64,000 nt of DNA from Kalymmatonema hyalinum WJT4-NPBG1 (GTDB lineage: Bacteria > Cyanobacteriota > Cyanobacteriia > Cyanobacteriales > Nostocaceae): NCBI GenBank assembly GCA_019359075.1, contig JAHHIB010000008.1, positions 1 to 64,000 of the forward strand. Direction: 5' to 3'. Position 1 is the stretch's first letter. Each line of letters begins with the position of its first letter. The translations under genes and the position numbers were made by a program. A model generated the notes under the pieces. The model did no database searches. It worked only from the letters and a program-made list of their open reading frames with translations, and was not told the DNA's origin. Shown here piece after piece: positions 25,824-35,659 of the stretch.

Positions 25824-27191
25824 ATGAGAACAACAAACAATTTAGTGTCAGAGGCTTGGACACTACTCGAAAAATCAATAATTTATTATCATGGTCGTCC
25901 GATTGGTACCGTAGCTGCTATGGACCCTGGATTGAATGCGCTGAATTACGACCAATGCTTTGTCCGTGATTTTGTCTTATCAGCGCTAGCTTTTCTCATG
26001 AATGGCAAACCAGAGATTGTACGCAACTTTTTAGTAGAAACTCTCGCTATGCAGAGTCATGAACCACAGATTGATTCTTTTAAGCCAGGTCCAGGACTGA
26101 TGCCAGCCAGTTTTAAAGTTGAATTCCAAGATGGTGAGGAATATTTAATAGCTGATTTTGGGGAACATGCCATTGCTAAGGTTCCACCGATTGATTCGGG
26201 CTTGTGGTGGATTATCTTGCTACGAGCATATGTAAAATTCACAGATGATATCTCACTTTTACATCAAAGGGAATTCCAACAAGGAATCAAATTAATTCTG
26301 CAAATGTGTCTTGTCCATCGGTTTGCCATGTACCCAACGATGTTGGTTCCGGATGGCTCCTTTATGATTGACCGTCGTATGGGTGTTTACGAACATCCTC
26401 TAGAAATTCAAGTGCTATTTTATGCGGCTTTACGTGCGTCTAAAGAACTGCTCCTGCCAAATGAAGAAAATGCTTCTTGCATTCATAGTGTTAATCAACG
26501 TTTAGCAAGCCTGACCTATCATCTTCGGGAATATTACTGGATTGATTTGAATCGCTTAAATGAAATTTATCGATTTAAAGGCGATGAATTTGGCAAAGAA
26601 GTCGCTAATAGATTCAATATTTATGCTAATTCAATTCCTACTTGGTTGACTGAATGGCTTCCAGACACTGGCGGTTATCTAGCAGGTAATCTCGGACCAG
26701 GGCGTATGGATTTTCGCTTTTTCACCGTGGGGAATATGATGGCAATTATCACATCTCTTGCCAGCGAGCAGGAATCTCAAAGCATTATGAATTTAATTGA
26801 ACAACGCTGGAGTGATTTGGTGGGATATATGCCCATGAAAATTTGTTTTCCAGCACTTGAAGGTATGGAGTGGAGAATCGTCACAGGATGCGATCCAAAA
26901 AATATCCCTTGGTCATATCATAATGGTGGTAATTGGCCAGTTTTACTCTGGCTAGTAGTAGCTGCGGCTCAAAAAACAAATCGTCTAGAGCTTGCTCACA
27001 AAGCTATTGAGATTGCTGAAATTCGTTTAATGCAGGATAAATGGCCAGAATACTATGATGGTAAGAACGGTCGATTGATTGGCAAACAAGCAAGGATATA
27101 TCAAACCTGGACTATTGGTGGTTACTTAGTAGCAAAAGAGCTAATCTCAAATCCGAGCCATTTAGAATTACTGTGTTTTGATTTTGAATAA
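25824..27191 (+). CDS. Alkaline/neutral invertase (GH100)
   Basis: The 455-residue soluble protein starts near [14 protein letters not shown] and shows the GH100 landmarks [30 protein letters not shown] and [20 protein letters not shown], the last carrying the region of the catalytic acid. It cleaves sucrose to glucose and fructose. In Anabaena such enzymes feed heterocysts and recycle sucrose made as a compatible solute. The length is close to family norm. AAGGTG lies upstream of the ATG. The following gene starts 20 bp after the stop, so the two form an operon. Confidence 0.9.
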   Translation: MRTTNNLVSEAWTLLEKSIIYYHGRPIGTVAAMDPGLNALNYDQCFVRDFVLSALAFLMNGKPEIVRNFLVETLAMQSHEPQIDSFKPGPGLMPASFKVEFQDGEEYLIADFGEHAIAKVPPIDSGLWWIILLRAYVKFTDDISLLHQREFQQGIKLILQMCLVHRFAMYPTMLVPDGSFMIDRRMGVYEHPLEIQVLFYAALRASKELLLPNEENASCIHSVNQRLASLTYHLREYYWIDLNRLNEIYRFKGDEFGKEVANRFNIYANSIPTWLTEWLPDTGGYLAGNLGPGRMDFRFFTVGNMMAIITSLASEQESQSIMNLIEQRWSDLVGYMPMKICFPALEGMEWRIVTGCDPKNIPWSYHNGGNWPVLLWLVVAAAQKTNRLELAHKAIEIAEIRLMQDKWPEYYDGKNGRLIGKQARIYQTWTIGGYLVAKELISNPSHLELLCFDFE

Positions 27192-27211
27192 AAATAACTA
27201 GATTTTTTAGC

Positions 27212-28630
27212 ATGACATCAACACTAGTTATAAAAAAAACTCCTGTCCGTCGTAACCGCTGGTTTGAACGATGCATTGCCATCCTGGCACTCATCAACTT
27301 GGGTCTAGTTTTTTTTGACTTGACCTATGTGGCTTTGCGTGATTTTTACTTGCAAGCCTTGCCACCTTTAACTCGAATTTATGACCCAGTTAAGGGCATT
27401 GAAGCCCATCCAGAGACACAAAACTATCTCCACAAGGTAAACGAATTGCAAGAAGAGGTTTTGCAAACTGGTTTGCAGTCACCCCAAGCAGCAAGTTTGC
27501 TTAGTGAATTGCGTGTTCTCAGCAGTCAAATAATTGAGGATAATCCTTTTGACGTTGCAAATAAAAGTGGTACCTTAGCAAAAATCAAAAATGAAATACG
27601 CTTGCGTACTAATGAACAATCTGCTAGGGGTGCCTTTGCCACTTTTTGGAGTCAAACTTATCTGTCGCAGCAGCGTTGGCAATCAGAAATCAATTTTTTC
27701 AATTCTCAAATTCGACCTCTCATTGAAACTAATTACTATAGAGATATTGACAAAGTCGGTAACTTCGTAAATCTTTTCTGGCTAATTGATTTACCGTTTG
27801 TCATTATTTTTGCCCTAGAATATCTGTCGCGTACTTTTTATATCAGTCGCCGCAATCCCAACTTGAACTGGCTAGAAGCTATACTACGGCGTTGGTACGA
27901 TTTATTTTTGTTACTTCCCTTCTGGCGATGGTTGCGCGTTATTCCAGTCACTATTCGTCTTTACCAAGCTCATTTATTAAATCTTGAACCAGTACGAGCG
28001 CAATTGAACCATGATTTTGCAGTTAGTTTTGCTGGGGAACTCACTGAAATGGTAGGGATTCAAATAATTGACCAAATGCAAGATGCCATTCGTCGGGGTG
28101 ATTTGGCACGTTGGTTATTTCATCCTGAAACGCGCCGTCCTTATGTTCAGGTTAATAACACCAACGAAATAGAAGCTATAGCTACTCGCCTATTCAACAT
28201 CAGTGTTTATGATGTTTTACCTCAAGTCCAATCGGATCTAGAAGCTTTAGTGCGTCACACTATTGAAAGTACCCTTAACGAATCTCCAATATATCAACAA
28301 ATACAAAACATACCTGGCTTGAGCCAATTACCCACCCAATTGACAGAAAATTTAACTAAAGATATGTCTCAAAGAGTCTATAGCAGCTTAATAAAAACTC
28401 TAGAAGACCCAGTTAGTGCCAAACTAACTGATAATATCATAACAAACTTTAGATATTCCTTAGAACAAGAGTTACAAAAGACGCATAACCTGCAAGAAAT
28501 TCAATCTTGGTTGGTGGATATGCTAGAGGAAGTAAAAATTAATTACGTTAAAAAGATTGCCGAAGGCGGAATGGAAAAAGTTGTGGAGGAAGCTGAAAAT
28601 TTGCGCTACCAGGTTACTACCTTGGGTTAG
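27212..28630 (+). CDS. Conserved membrane protein of unknown function
   Basis: The 472-residue product has one N-terminal membrane helix (about residues 18-45). An extracytoplasmic region of about 130 residues follows (containing IIEDNPFDVANK). A second pair of hydrophobic segments lies at about 185-250 (FWLIDLPFVIIFALEYLSR, WYDLFLLLPFWRWLR). A long cytoplasmic, helix-rich C-terminal domain completes it. The FALEYLSR / RWLRVIPVTIR text faintly recalls voltage-sensor helices, but I do not assign a function. A decayed piece of a related gene lies at 33757-33830, before an antiporter. Confidence 0.7.
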   Translation: MTSTLVIKKTPVRRNRWFERCIAILALINLGLVFFDLTYVALRDFYLQALPPLTRIYDPVKGIEAHPETQNYLHKVNELQEEVLQTGLQSPQAASLLSELRVLSSQIIEDNPFDVANKSGTLAKIKNEIRLRTNEQSARGAFATFWSQTYLSQQRWQSEINFFNSQIRPLIETNYYRDIDKVGNFVNLFWLIDLPFVIIFALEYLSRTFYISRRNPNLNWLEAILRRWYDLFLLLPFWRWLRVIPVTIRLYQAHLLNLEPVRAQLNHDFAVSFAGELTEMVGIQIIDQMQDAIRRGDLARWLFHPETRRPYVQVNNTNEIEAIATRLFNISVYDVLPQVQSDLEALVRHTIESTLNESPIYQQIQNIPGLSQLPTQLTENLTKDMSQRVYSSLIKTLEDPVSAKLTDNIITNFRYSLEQELQKTHNLQEIQSWLVDMLEEVKINYVKKIAEGGMEKVVEEAENLRYQVTTLG

Positions 28631-28736
28631 TAACTGCTTGTAACGATTAAATGGTTCTCCTACAAGACCTAGAATTCTATGCGTTCAATGCTTGAAAAAA
28701 AGGCGTTGCCGAATAGAAATATGAAATTCTTAATAG

Positions 28737-28777
28737 TTCATAGTTCATAGCTTATTGAAGAAGCCATGAACTATGAA
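28737..28777. terminator. Hairpin between convergent genes
   Basis: A perfect 12-bp inverted repeat, TTCATAGTTCAT (28737-28748) and ATGAACTATGAA (28766-28777), lies between the ends of the + strand gene at 28630 and the minus-strand gene at 28798. It has no clean U-run, so it may be a bidirectional terminator or only a repeat. Confidence 0.5.
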
Positions 28778-28797
28778 CCACGAACAATTAACCACTG

Positions 28798-29730
28798 CTA
28801 TTGAGCATTTTGATTGCCATCAGAAGCCCTAACAATATATTGAGTAGCTGCTAAATTGTCGGCAAGTGGTTCTATTTTTCCGTTAGTAACCAATGTTTGA
28901 TGGATTAAAGCCGCAACTTCCCCACGGGTAGCAGGCTTCGTAGCGTTGAGAACTTTTGTATTGGGATAGTTAACCACTACATTTGCTTTAGTTGCTGCGC
29001 CTACATCAGCAACAGCAGATTGCGGGATACTGTTAGCATCTGTGTAATAGTCACTAAGATTTATTGACACAGGACGATCAGGCTTCGCAGCTTGAGGTGT
29101 CGTGGATGGGATCGCAGCGGTAGCTTCGGCTCTAGGAATTAATAGAGGCTGCATCAAGGAAGTCATTGCAATTGGAACAAATACTGGTCTTTTAGTTGCC
29201 CGTCGTGTGGTTGGTTGAGTTGTTGCGGGAACGGTAGTTGTTGGAGATGCTGCTACTGAAGCGTTAGAAGTGAAATTTAAACCTCGGTTCAAAGCAACTA
29301 TTGCTTCCACCTTGGAAACAGGTTGATTTGGTCGGAAGTAACCTCCACGATAGTCGGACATAAATCCTTGTTGATATGCTGACTCAATGGGACGTTCAGC
29401 CCAATATCCTTCAGGAACATCTTTGTATACAGACCCGCTTTCTATCTGCCGCACTGGGGGTTGGTTAAAAGCTTTACGAATGATTGCGGCTAATTCATCA
29501 CGCTGTACTGTTTGCTCTGGTCGAAATGTGCCATCAGGATAGCCAGCCACAATATTTTTGTCAGCCAAACGTTGAATAAATGGCTGCGCCCAATAATTAG
29601 GTTCAACATCACTAAAGGCTGTCTGTGCTGAGGTTTGGGCGTAAGTTGGGAACGGTGCTACCGCATTTACTGCCAAACATAAAGTTGGCAAAGACATACT
29701 TAGTGAGAATAAGCGAAGTAAGCTAGTCAT
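28798..29730 (-). CDS. SLH-domain envelope protein (second copy)
   Basis: The 310-residue product has a signal peptide (cleavage near TYAQ), SLH repeats (FSDVEPNYWAQPFIQRL ... YPDGTFRPEQTVQRDEL; YKDVPEGYWAERPIE ... YFRPNQPVSKVEA), a linker with MTSLMQPLLIPRAEA, and a degenerate third SLH repeat. It aligns end to end with 7029-7991. GGGAG sits about 7 nt before the ATG. Unlike its paralog it has a clear island promoter (copy 7) 164 nt upstream. Confidence 0.86.
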   Translation of the reverse strand: MTSLLRLFSLSMSLPTLCLAVNAVAPFPTYAQTSAQTAFSDVEPNYWAQPFIQRLADKNIVAGYPDGTFRPEQTVQRDELAAIIRKAFNQPPVRQIESGSVYKDVPEGYWAERPIESAYQQGFMSDYRGGYFRPNQPVSKVEAIVALNRGLNFTSNASVAASPTTTVPATTQPTTRRATKRPVFVPIAMTSLMQPLLIPRAEATAAIPSTTPQAAKPDRPVSINLSDYYTDANSIPQSAVADVGAATKANVVVNYPNTKVLNATKPATRGEVAALIHQTLVTNGKIEPLADNLAATQYIVRASDGNQNAQ

Positions 29731-29893
29731 TAAAAAACTCCCGGATTATTCAGACTATTTACTAAGAAAAATGGACTGGAAATACTCATTTATGCATCTA
29801 GTGATAGAAACATCTATTCTCTGTTTTTTCTGAATTATTAAAATTATTAAAAAACTATTTCCAAGCTAATCCTTAAAGCTTCCTTATACATTA

Positions 29894-29924
29894 AGTATTA
29901 GAAACAAATGTGATTGAAAAGTGA
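29894..29924 (-). promoter_or_regulatory. Island promoter motif, copy 7
   Basis: On the minus strand: TCAC, 7 nt (TTTTCAA), TCAC, 10 nt, then AATACT. It faces the SLH gene at 29730. The rest of the 315-bp spacer up to 30045 shows nothing else. Confidence 0.8.
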
Positions 29925-30045
29925 TTATAATATCTTCAGGCATTTTCAAGTCAACCTCTAACTTATGGTAAATGCTTGCAACTTTGAGAACTATCCAACA
30001 TTGATTCTGGCGCATGGTTTTTTAGCATGGCAAAAAAGTAAATTG

Positions 30046-31683
30046 TTACTGAGGTCGAATCGGCAATCGGTCATCTTCAACTAAAATGACGGGAATCGGG
30101 CTGGATTCAAGTACTGCTTGAGAAACAGAACCTACCAGAACCTGATTCCAAGGTTGATGACCTCGCTTTCCCATGACAATTTCAGCGACTCGATAGTCCT
30201 GAGCAAAGCGGATAATTTCCTCCGGGACTGAGCCTGTGGCGGTGATAAACTTGTGGCGAATGTCTGCAAGAAGTCGCTGAACTTTTGAGCGCAGATGCTC
30301 TAGGCCTTGCGGATCAATCGTGCGAATGACGTGCAACACAATGACCTCGCTATCGCTACGACGGGCAAGATCGGCAGCTTTAGTCAACACTTGAGTAGCG
30401 AGGGAGGAGGTATCAACAGCGGCTAACAGGACAATGCGACGGGCGATCGCTACCTTGGTTGGGTCAACTTGACCCCGTTCTAGCAGTTTTGGTGCAAACG
30501 TAGGAATTGCCCAAGCTCCTATGGGTGCAGTAACCAGGATAGATAATGCAGCGATCGCCAAGATTGTCTCTCCACCCTGAATCCCCTGTGCCAAAGGAAT
30601 CGCTCCGATTGCCGCTTGAACGGTCGCTTTTGCAGAGTTCCCTGGCAGCAAAAACAGCCGTTCCCGCCAGTTCCAATTACTCCCCAAAGTAGACAAGTAC
30701 CATCCTAAAGCACGTCCAATGAGTGTACCCACCGCCAGAATCAACAACCCTGAAAGCAGAGTTTTTTCCAGCACTTGCAATTGAATACTTGTGCCTAACA
30801 ACACAAATAAAACAATTTCTGCTACAATCCACAGGCTATCGAAACCCTGACGCAACCGCCGTGCTAAAGGAGCATCCAACTCAATCAAGAAAAATCCGAT
30901 TGCCATTACTGCTAGATAGCCAGAGAAATAGGGGAACTTCTCTGCTACAACCACAAGCAACAATGCAAAACTCGCCGCTACAAGCGTGTCCTGCACCGCA
31001 TTTTGAGTCCAGTTCTGCTTCACGAGCAGCAAAACTAAAACTTGTGCTGTCAGCCAACCTAGCACGACTCCCAGAACAATCTGGCAAATAATCTGAAAGG
31101 GAAGAAGTTGAACCGCACTTAGGGTTAAGCCAAAAGGTAATGTTACCTCTGCTGCTCCTTGTGCCAAGAAGTTCAGCAACAAGCTAAACACCAGCAGTAG
31201 TAACACATCTGACAAGGCGCTTCCAGTTAGGATGGCATCGGGAATCCCTTTAGCAATCCCCCAACCCAGGCTTTTCAGTCGCAGCATTCCTGGGACAATA
31301 ACTGCTGGTGATTCCGCCCCAATGATGCAACCCAGCAACAGCCCTGTCGGAAAGTCGAACTTTAAAATCCACATAGCAGCTAGGGCGATCGCCACAGCTT
31401 CACACGCAGCAGGCATAAACCCCAATCGTAATGCTACTGTTCCCTGCTGTACCAGTTTTTCTCGGTCTAACCCTAACCCTGCCTTCATCAAAATTACCAT
31501 CACAGCTATCTTTCGCAAGGGATCTGACGCTGCGAGGACATCAGGGCTAATTACGTCAGCAACTTGCGGACCTAGTAGAATTCCGACTAAAATCATGCCT
31601 ACGAGTGCAGGAGCTTTCAGCCGTCGGGCGATTTGTCCGACGAAAAAGCCTACAAGTAAAATCCAAAGAAAGCTTTCTAACAT
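30046..31683 (-). CDS. Cation/proton antiporter fused to a universal stress domain
   Basis: The product has about 545 residues. The first 400 or so form 11-12 helices of a Na+/H+ exchanger-type domain (RRLKAPALVGMILVGILLGP, GAESPAVIVPG, ALSDVLLLLVFS). The last 140 form a Usp domain beginning RRIVLLAAVDTSSLA, with the nucleotide loop GKRGHQPWNQVLVGS (GX2GX9GS). The fusion implies direct control of ion exchange by nucleotide or stress state. A GTG codon directly precedes the ATG, so the start could be 31686. It lies 182 bp behind the GH13 gene. Confidence 0.85.
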   Translation of the reverse strand: MLESFLWILLVGFFVGQIARRLKAPALVGMILVGILLGPQVADVISPDVLAASDPLRKIAVMVILMKAGLGLDREKLVQQGTVALRLGFMPAACEAVAIALAAMWILKFDFPTGLLLGCIIGAESPAVIVPGMLRLKSLGWGIAKGIPDAILTGSALSDVLLLLVFSLLLNFLAQGAAEVTLPFGLTLSAVQLLPFQIICQIVLGVVLGWLTAQVLVLLLVKQNWTQNAVQDTLVAASFALLLVVVAEKFPYFSGYLAVMAIGFFLIELDAPLARRLRQGFDSLWIVAEIVLFVLLGTSIQLQVLEKTLLSGLLILAVGTLIGRALGWYLSTLGSNWNWRERLFLLPGNSAKATVQAAIGAIPLAQGIQGGETILAIAALSILVTAPIGAWAIPTFAPKLLERGQVDPTKVAIARRIVLLAAVDTSSLATQVLTKAADLARRSDSEVIVLHVIRTIDPQGLEHLRSKVQRLLADIRHKFITATGSVPEEIIRFAQDYRVAEIVMGKRGHQPWNQVLVGSVSQAVLESSPIPVILVEDDRLPIRPQ

Positions 31684-31811
31684 CACGCAGCTTGAGAATC
31701 ACCAATGGGTAAGCGTGACTTGCAAGCCGGAAGTTCAAAGCATACAGCCCTACCCTTCCGTAGCAAGCCGGAAAAGTAGGAGCCATCAGCCTTTGCATTA
31801 ATACAAACATG

Positions 31812-31844
31812 AAAAGGCGGTTACGGCGAGCTCCATCGCCTTTC
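31812..31844 (-). terminator. Terminator-like hairpin after the GH13 gene
   Basis: On the minus strand GAAAGGCG pairs with CGCCTTTTC across a loop of about 17 nt, followed by a short T-rich stretch. It lies about 25 bp past the GH13 stop, so it may separate that gene from the antiporter. Confidence 0.45.
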
Positions 31845-31868
31845 ATTAATTTACAACAATTTTGTCGC

Positions 31869-33512
31869 CTAGAGATGCTGACAGCCAACACGAAACCAAC
31901 GATAACCATAGCCCTCAAGTTGGATATTGTGAGAAGTACCGTCAATAGCTTCGTAGGGCTGGTCTCCAAGTAAATCTATCAGGCGTTCCCCGTCGCCCTC
32001 TTCTAGCTCAAGTGTTACAGTACAAGCCTCTCGAGCTAAATTATGCACGGCGATGACAACACCACTGTGCCACTCACAACGGTGTGCAAAAATGCAAGGA
32101 TTGTCTGTACTGATGATTTGGTATTTCCCCCAGCCAAACTCTGGGCATTCCTTACGCATACGGATGGCGCGTTCCATCCAGTTGAGGAGCGATTTGGGGT
32201 CACGACGCTGCTCAAGAACATTCAAGTGCTTGTAGCTGTATTTCCCTTCCTTGACTACGGGAAGCACCAGTTGTTCGGGAGGTGCTGTTGAGAAGCCTGC
32301 ATTCGCCTCACTTGACCACTGCATTGGCGTGCGAGCTGGGTTGCGTTCTTCTAGGGACAAGTCATCGCCCATTCCAAGTTCCTCACCATAATTGATCACA
32401 GGAGTACCAGGTAGGGTCAACATCAGGCTGTAAGCAAGCCGCAGCCGACGCGGGTCACCGTCAACCATTGGGGCGAAGCGACGGCGGATACCCCGGTCGA
32501 AAATCCACATCTGCTCTCTATCTGGTGCCAACGCAGCTGCAATCTCGTCTTGTTGGGCGTCGGAGAGTTTATCAAGGGTCAGTTCGTCATGGTTGCGGAT
32601 GAAGTTCGCCCACTGACCAATTTCAGGAATATTCGGCAGTGATTTCAACGCTTCTACAAGTGGGGCAGCCTTTTCTTGGGCGAGAGCAAGAAACAAGTGC
32701 TGATTGACAATAAAATTGAAGAGCATTTGCATCTTGTCTCCGTTCCCAAAGTATGGTAATAGTTCATCCACGGAGACATTTACCTCTGCTAGCAAAATCG
32801 CATCCCCACGTCGCCACGAAAGGAAGTCCCGTATCTCCTTCAGGTAGATGTAAAGACTATCGACATTAAATTGGGTTTTATTCTCCCGTATTTCAATTAA
32901 AAACTGAGCCGCATCGAGCCGGAAGCCGGATACACCTAGAGCAAGCCAAAAGCCTATGACTTTTTGGATTTCCTGACGCACTTGAGGGTTGGTAAGATTT
33001 AGATCAGCTTGGTGGTCATAAAATCGGTGAGCATAGTACGCTCCCGCTTCTTCGTTGTAAGTCCATGTACTCTTTTGAAAACCTGGGAAAACAATTCCTT
33101 CCTCTATGTCTTCAGGCTTCTCTTTGGACCACACATAATAATTCCGGTACTTTGAATTTTCATCCTTGCAAGCTGCTTGAAACCAAGGGTGCTGGTCGGA
33201 AGTGTGGTTGATTACCAGGTCAACGATAATGCGGATACCGCGTTCATACGCCTGACGTGTAAATTCAACGAAATCCCCAAGCGTACCTAAACGGGGATCA
33301 ACGTTGTAGTAATCCATCACGTCATACCCGTTGTCCTTGTTGGGAGTAGGATAAAATGGCATGAGCCAAATGCAGGTAATTCCCAACCCAGCGATGTAGT
33401 CTAGTCGCTGAGTCAGTCCCTCAAAGTCACCGACACCATCGCCATTGGCGTCCATGTAGGTTTCGACATCAATGCAGTACAAGACAGCGTTTTTGTACCA
33501 GAGGTCCAACAT
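31869..33512 (-). CDS. GH13 alpha-amylase family enzyme, trehalose-synthase-like
   Basis: The 547-residue product has all GH13 blocks: VDLVINHTS, GFRLDAAQF (nucleophile Asp), LLAEVNVS (acid Glu) and IRNHDEL. The N-terminus WYKNAVLYCIDVETYMDANGDGVGDFEGL is typical of GH13 subfamily 16 (maltose to trehalose isomerases) and relatives. The C-terminal domain is short and there is no maltokinase fusion. A role in compatible-solute metabolism fits the neighbouring osmotic genes and the invertase. It is driven by motif copy 8. The exact product (trehalose versus glucoside hydrolysis) is not settled by sequence reading. Confidence 0.82.
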   Translation of the reverse strand: MLDLWYKNAVLYCIDVETYMDANGDGVGDFEGLTQRLDYIAGLGITCIWLMPFYPTPNKDNGYDVMDYYNVDPRLGTLGDFVEFTRQAYERGIRIIVDLVINHTSDQHPWFQAACKDENSKYRNYYVWSKEKPEDIEEGIVFPGFQKSTWTYNEEAGAYYAHRFYDHQADLNLTNPQVRQEIQKVIGFWLALGVSGFRLDAAQFLIEIRENKTQFNVDSLYIYLKEIRDFLSWRRGDAILLAEVNVSVDELLPYFGNGDKMQMLFNFIVNQHLFLALAQEKAAPLVEALKSLPNIPEIGQWANFIRNHDELTLDKLSDAQQDEIAAALAPDREQMWIFDRGIRRRFAPMVDGDPRRLRLAYSLMLTLPGTPVINYGEELGMGDDLSLEERNPARTPMQWSSEANAGFSTAPPEQLVLPVVKEGKYSYKHLNVLEQRRDPKSLLNWMERAIRMRKECPEFGWGKYQIISTDNPCIFAHRCEWHSGVVIAVHNLAREACTVTLELEEGDGERLIDLLGDQPYEAIDGTSHNIQLEGYGYRWFRVGCQHL

Positions 33513-33631
33513 AGAGAATACCGTGGAGGAGTTGTGTAAAGGAAATCTTTTGCGTTGAACCTGATTAACTCATAAGTTAAAAAGGTAATATAGAACCGCT
33601 TTGTCAACTTGTAAATCTTCTTGATATTTCC

Positions 33632-33662
33632 AGTATTGGAAATCATTGTGACTAAAAAGTGA
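33632..33662 (-). promoter_or_regulatory. Island promoter motif, copy 8
   Basis: On the minus strand: CTG plus TCAC, 7 nt (TTTTTAG), TCAC, 10 nt, then AATACT. It faces the GH13 gene, 120 nt away. Confidence 0.82.
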
Positions 33663-33756
33663 CAGCGATGCAGCACTTCAACTCAAGCGAGTTTCCAGCA
33701 GAAAGTTTCCTTAGTACAGCTTCTCATAAATCCATAACGTTACCATATTGTGCAAT

Positions 33757-33830
33757 CCTGTACTAAGTGAATTACGTCTCCTCAGTACCGCATAATTGAG
33801 GACAATCCGTTTGATGTGGCAAATAAGGAG
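33757..33830 (+). pseudogene. Fragment of a gene related to the membrane protein at 27212-28630
   Basis: Translation gives LSELRLLS, then after a frame slip IIEDNPFDVANK. This matches LSELRVLS...IIEDNPFDVANK of the intact protein (about residues 100-125), and the DNA matches over about 70 bp. No other part of the gene is present. The fragment runs directly into the start region of the antiporter gene. Confidence 0.75.
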
Positions 33831-33842
33831 CCTAGAATTGTT

Positions 33843-35414
33843 ATGGCGCTTGAGTCGGTGCAATCTTCGGTCATCATTGAAGACAATCTGAAGCAATTTC
33901 TTTTGGTACTCTCAGTATCTCTAAGTGTAGCAACGCTGCCGCAGATTTTTAGCTGGTTTCGCCAGATTCCTTATACGTTGTTGTTGGTAATTGTGGGCTT
34001 AGGTTTGGCTTTTGTCGATGTCCGCCTCGTGAATCTTTCTCCGCAATTGATTCTGTCAATTTTTTTACCACCACTCTTATTTGAAGCGGCATGGAATTTG
34101 AAATGGTCGAATTTGAAGCGAGATTTAGTTCCGATCTGCTTGTATGCGGTGCTTGGGGTAGTGATTTCGATTTTAGGAATCGCCTTGGGGTTAAATCAAC
34201 TTACTGGAATGTCGTTAACTACGGCTTTGCTGGTTGGGGCAAGTCTATCTGCTACTGACCCGGTTTCTGTCACAGCGTTATTTCGAGAACTAGGTGTGGG
34301 AAGCCGTCTGACAACGTTGATGGAAGGTGAGAGCCTGTTTAACGATGGTATGGCGGTAGTTGCCTTCAGTTTTTTGGTGGCGCTTCCCTTAGGTACTGCT
34401 AACTTGGCGATTCAGTCGATTTTAGTTCAATTGTTTTCAGTTGTTGGTATTGGTATTGCTGTCGGCGGTTTCATTGGTTTTGGTATTTCCTATCTAACTC
34501 AACGGTTCGATTTGCCATTGGTAGAGCAATCATTAACTCTGGTTTCTGCCTACGGCACTTATCTGATTACCGAAGATTTGGGGGGTTCGGGAGTGATTGG
34601 GGTAGTTACCACAGGCTTAATCCTAGGTAACTTTGGCTCTCGCATCGGTATGAACCCCCGCACCCGAATTATTGTGACTGAGTTTTGGGAGTTTCTGGCG
34701 TTTTTTGTCAACTCCATTGTGTTTCTGCTGATTGGCGATCAGATCCACTTTGCCATTCTAGGAGAAAACTTGGGAATTATTGCCGTAACCGTGGTAGCGA
34801 TGATTTTGACACGGGCGATCGCTATCTACGCTCTAAGCAGCCTAAGTAATCGCCTTGTTAACTCGTCGATTCCCTTACAGGACCAAACGGTACTGTGGTG
34901 GGGCGGACTACGAGGTTCAGTTTCCATCGCTCTGGCATTGAGTATACCTGCTAACCTGCCTGAACGAAAGGAAATCATCGCCACAGTTTTTGGGGTGGTG
35001 TTGTTTACTTTGCTAGTGCAGGGATTGAGTGTTAAACCTTTGTTGGAGAAACTCAATCTTTTGGGGGATCAACCTCTGCGTCAGAGATATTCGGAAGCGA
35101 TCGCGCGTTTGGCTGCGCTCAATCGTGTTCTGCAATACCTCAATCAAGTAGAGGAACGTCCGGGTGTTGAACCAGAGTTTTACCGCTACCAGGAAACGCT
35201 GGTCAAAGGGGAGTTGAACCGTTTGCAACAAGAGATTGACCAACTACAAAATGAGTATCCTAATTTGCGGAACTTTACGGCTGAACAGCTGCGGGGAGAA
35301 CTGCTGTCGATTGAGGCAGACACCTACGCTGAATTTGTTAAAGCAGGTCGGCTGAATCAGGAATTGTCTCCTTTTCTCCAGGAAGATTTTCCAGAAGGCG
35401 ACGCTACCCTATAG
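33843..35414 (+). CDS. CPA1-type Na+/H+ antiporter (NhaP-like)
   Basis: ATG 33843 (523 residues) is preferred. An in-frame GTG at 33816 would translate a gene-remnant peptide, and AAGGAG lies 12 nt before the ATG. Twelve helices carry the exchanger signatures LSATDPVSVTALFRELG and GESLFNDGMAVVAF (the acidic transport residues are in ATDP and FND), plus GGLRGSVSIALALS. The cytoplasmic tail of about 120 residues is helical. It exports Na+ in exchange for H+. It diverges from the GH13 gene and is followed by a second, distinct antiporter. Confidence 0.9.
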   Translation: MALESVQSSVIIEDNLKQFLLVLSVSLSVATLPQIFSWFRQIPYTLLLVIVGLGLAFVDVRLVNLSPQLILSIFLPPLLFEAAWNLKWSNLKRDLVPICLYAVLGVVISILGIALGLNQLTGMSLTTALLVGASLSATDPVSVTALFRELGVGSRLTTLMEGESLFNDGMAVVAFSFLVALPLGTANLAIQSILVQLFSVVGIGIAVGGFIGFGISYLTQRFDLPLVEQSLTLVSAYGTYLITEDLGGSGVIGVVTTGLILGNFGSRIGMNPRTRIIVTEFWEFLAFFVNSIVFLLIGDQIHFAILGENLGIIAVTVVAMILTRAIAIYALSSLSNRLVNSSIPLQDQTVLWWGGLRGSVSIALALSIPANLPERKEIIATVFGVVLFTLLVQGLSVKPLLEKLNLLGDQPLRQRYSEAIARLAALNRVLQYLNQVEERPGVEPEFYRYQETLVKGELNRLQQEIDQLQNEYPNLRNFTAEQLRGELLSIEADTYAEFVKAGRLNQELSPFLQEDFPEGDATL

Positions 35415-35574
35415 CTTTGGAACAATCGCCCAAAAAGCGCCGATATCCGGCGTCGGTTCCAGTAGGGATTTCAACAGTACTAGGGAACTTTGCAGGGTAA
35501 AAATTAGACAGGTCGTCAATCCAATATTTTCTTCATAAACAATATATTATAACAATGGCTCAAACACTCTCCAT

Positions 35575-35604
35575 CAAGTGTGACAAAAATTTTTTTGACA
35601 CTTG
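35575..35604. repeat. Palindrome upstream of the second antiporter
   Basis: CAAGTGT (35575-35581) and ACACTTG (35598-35604) flank an A/T centre (ACAAAAATTTTTTTG), giving a near-perfect 30-bp dyad 56 bp before the GTG at 35660. It looks like an operator for a dimeric regulator. The rest of the 35415-35659 spacer shows nothing else. Confidence 0.5.
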
Positions 35605-35659
35605 TACACCTTTTTGGCAACGTTTATCGCAGAAGTCAAAATAACTTTCCAAAACCAAA

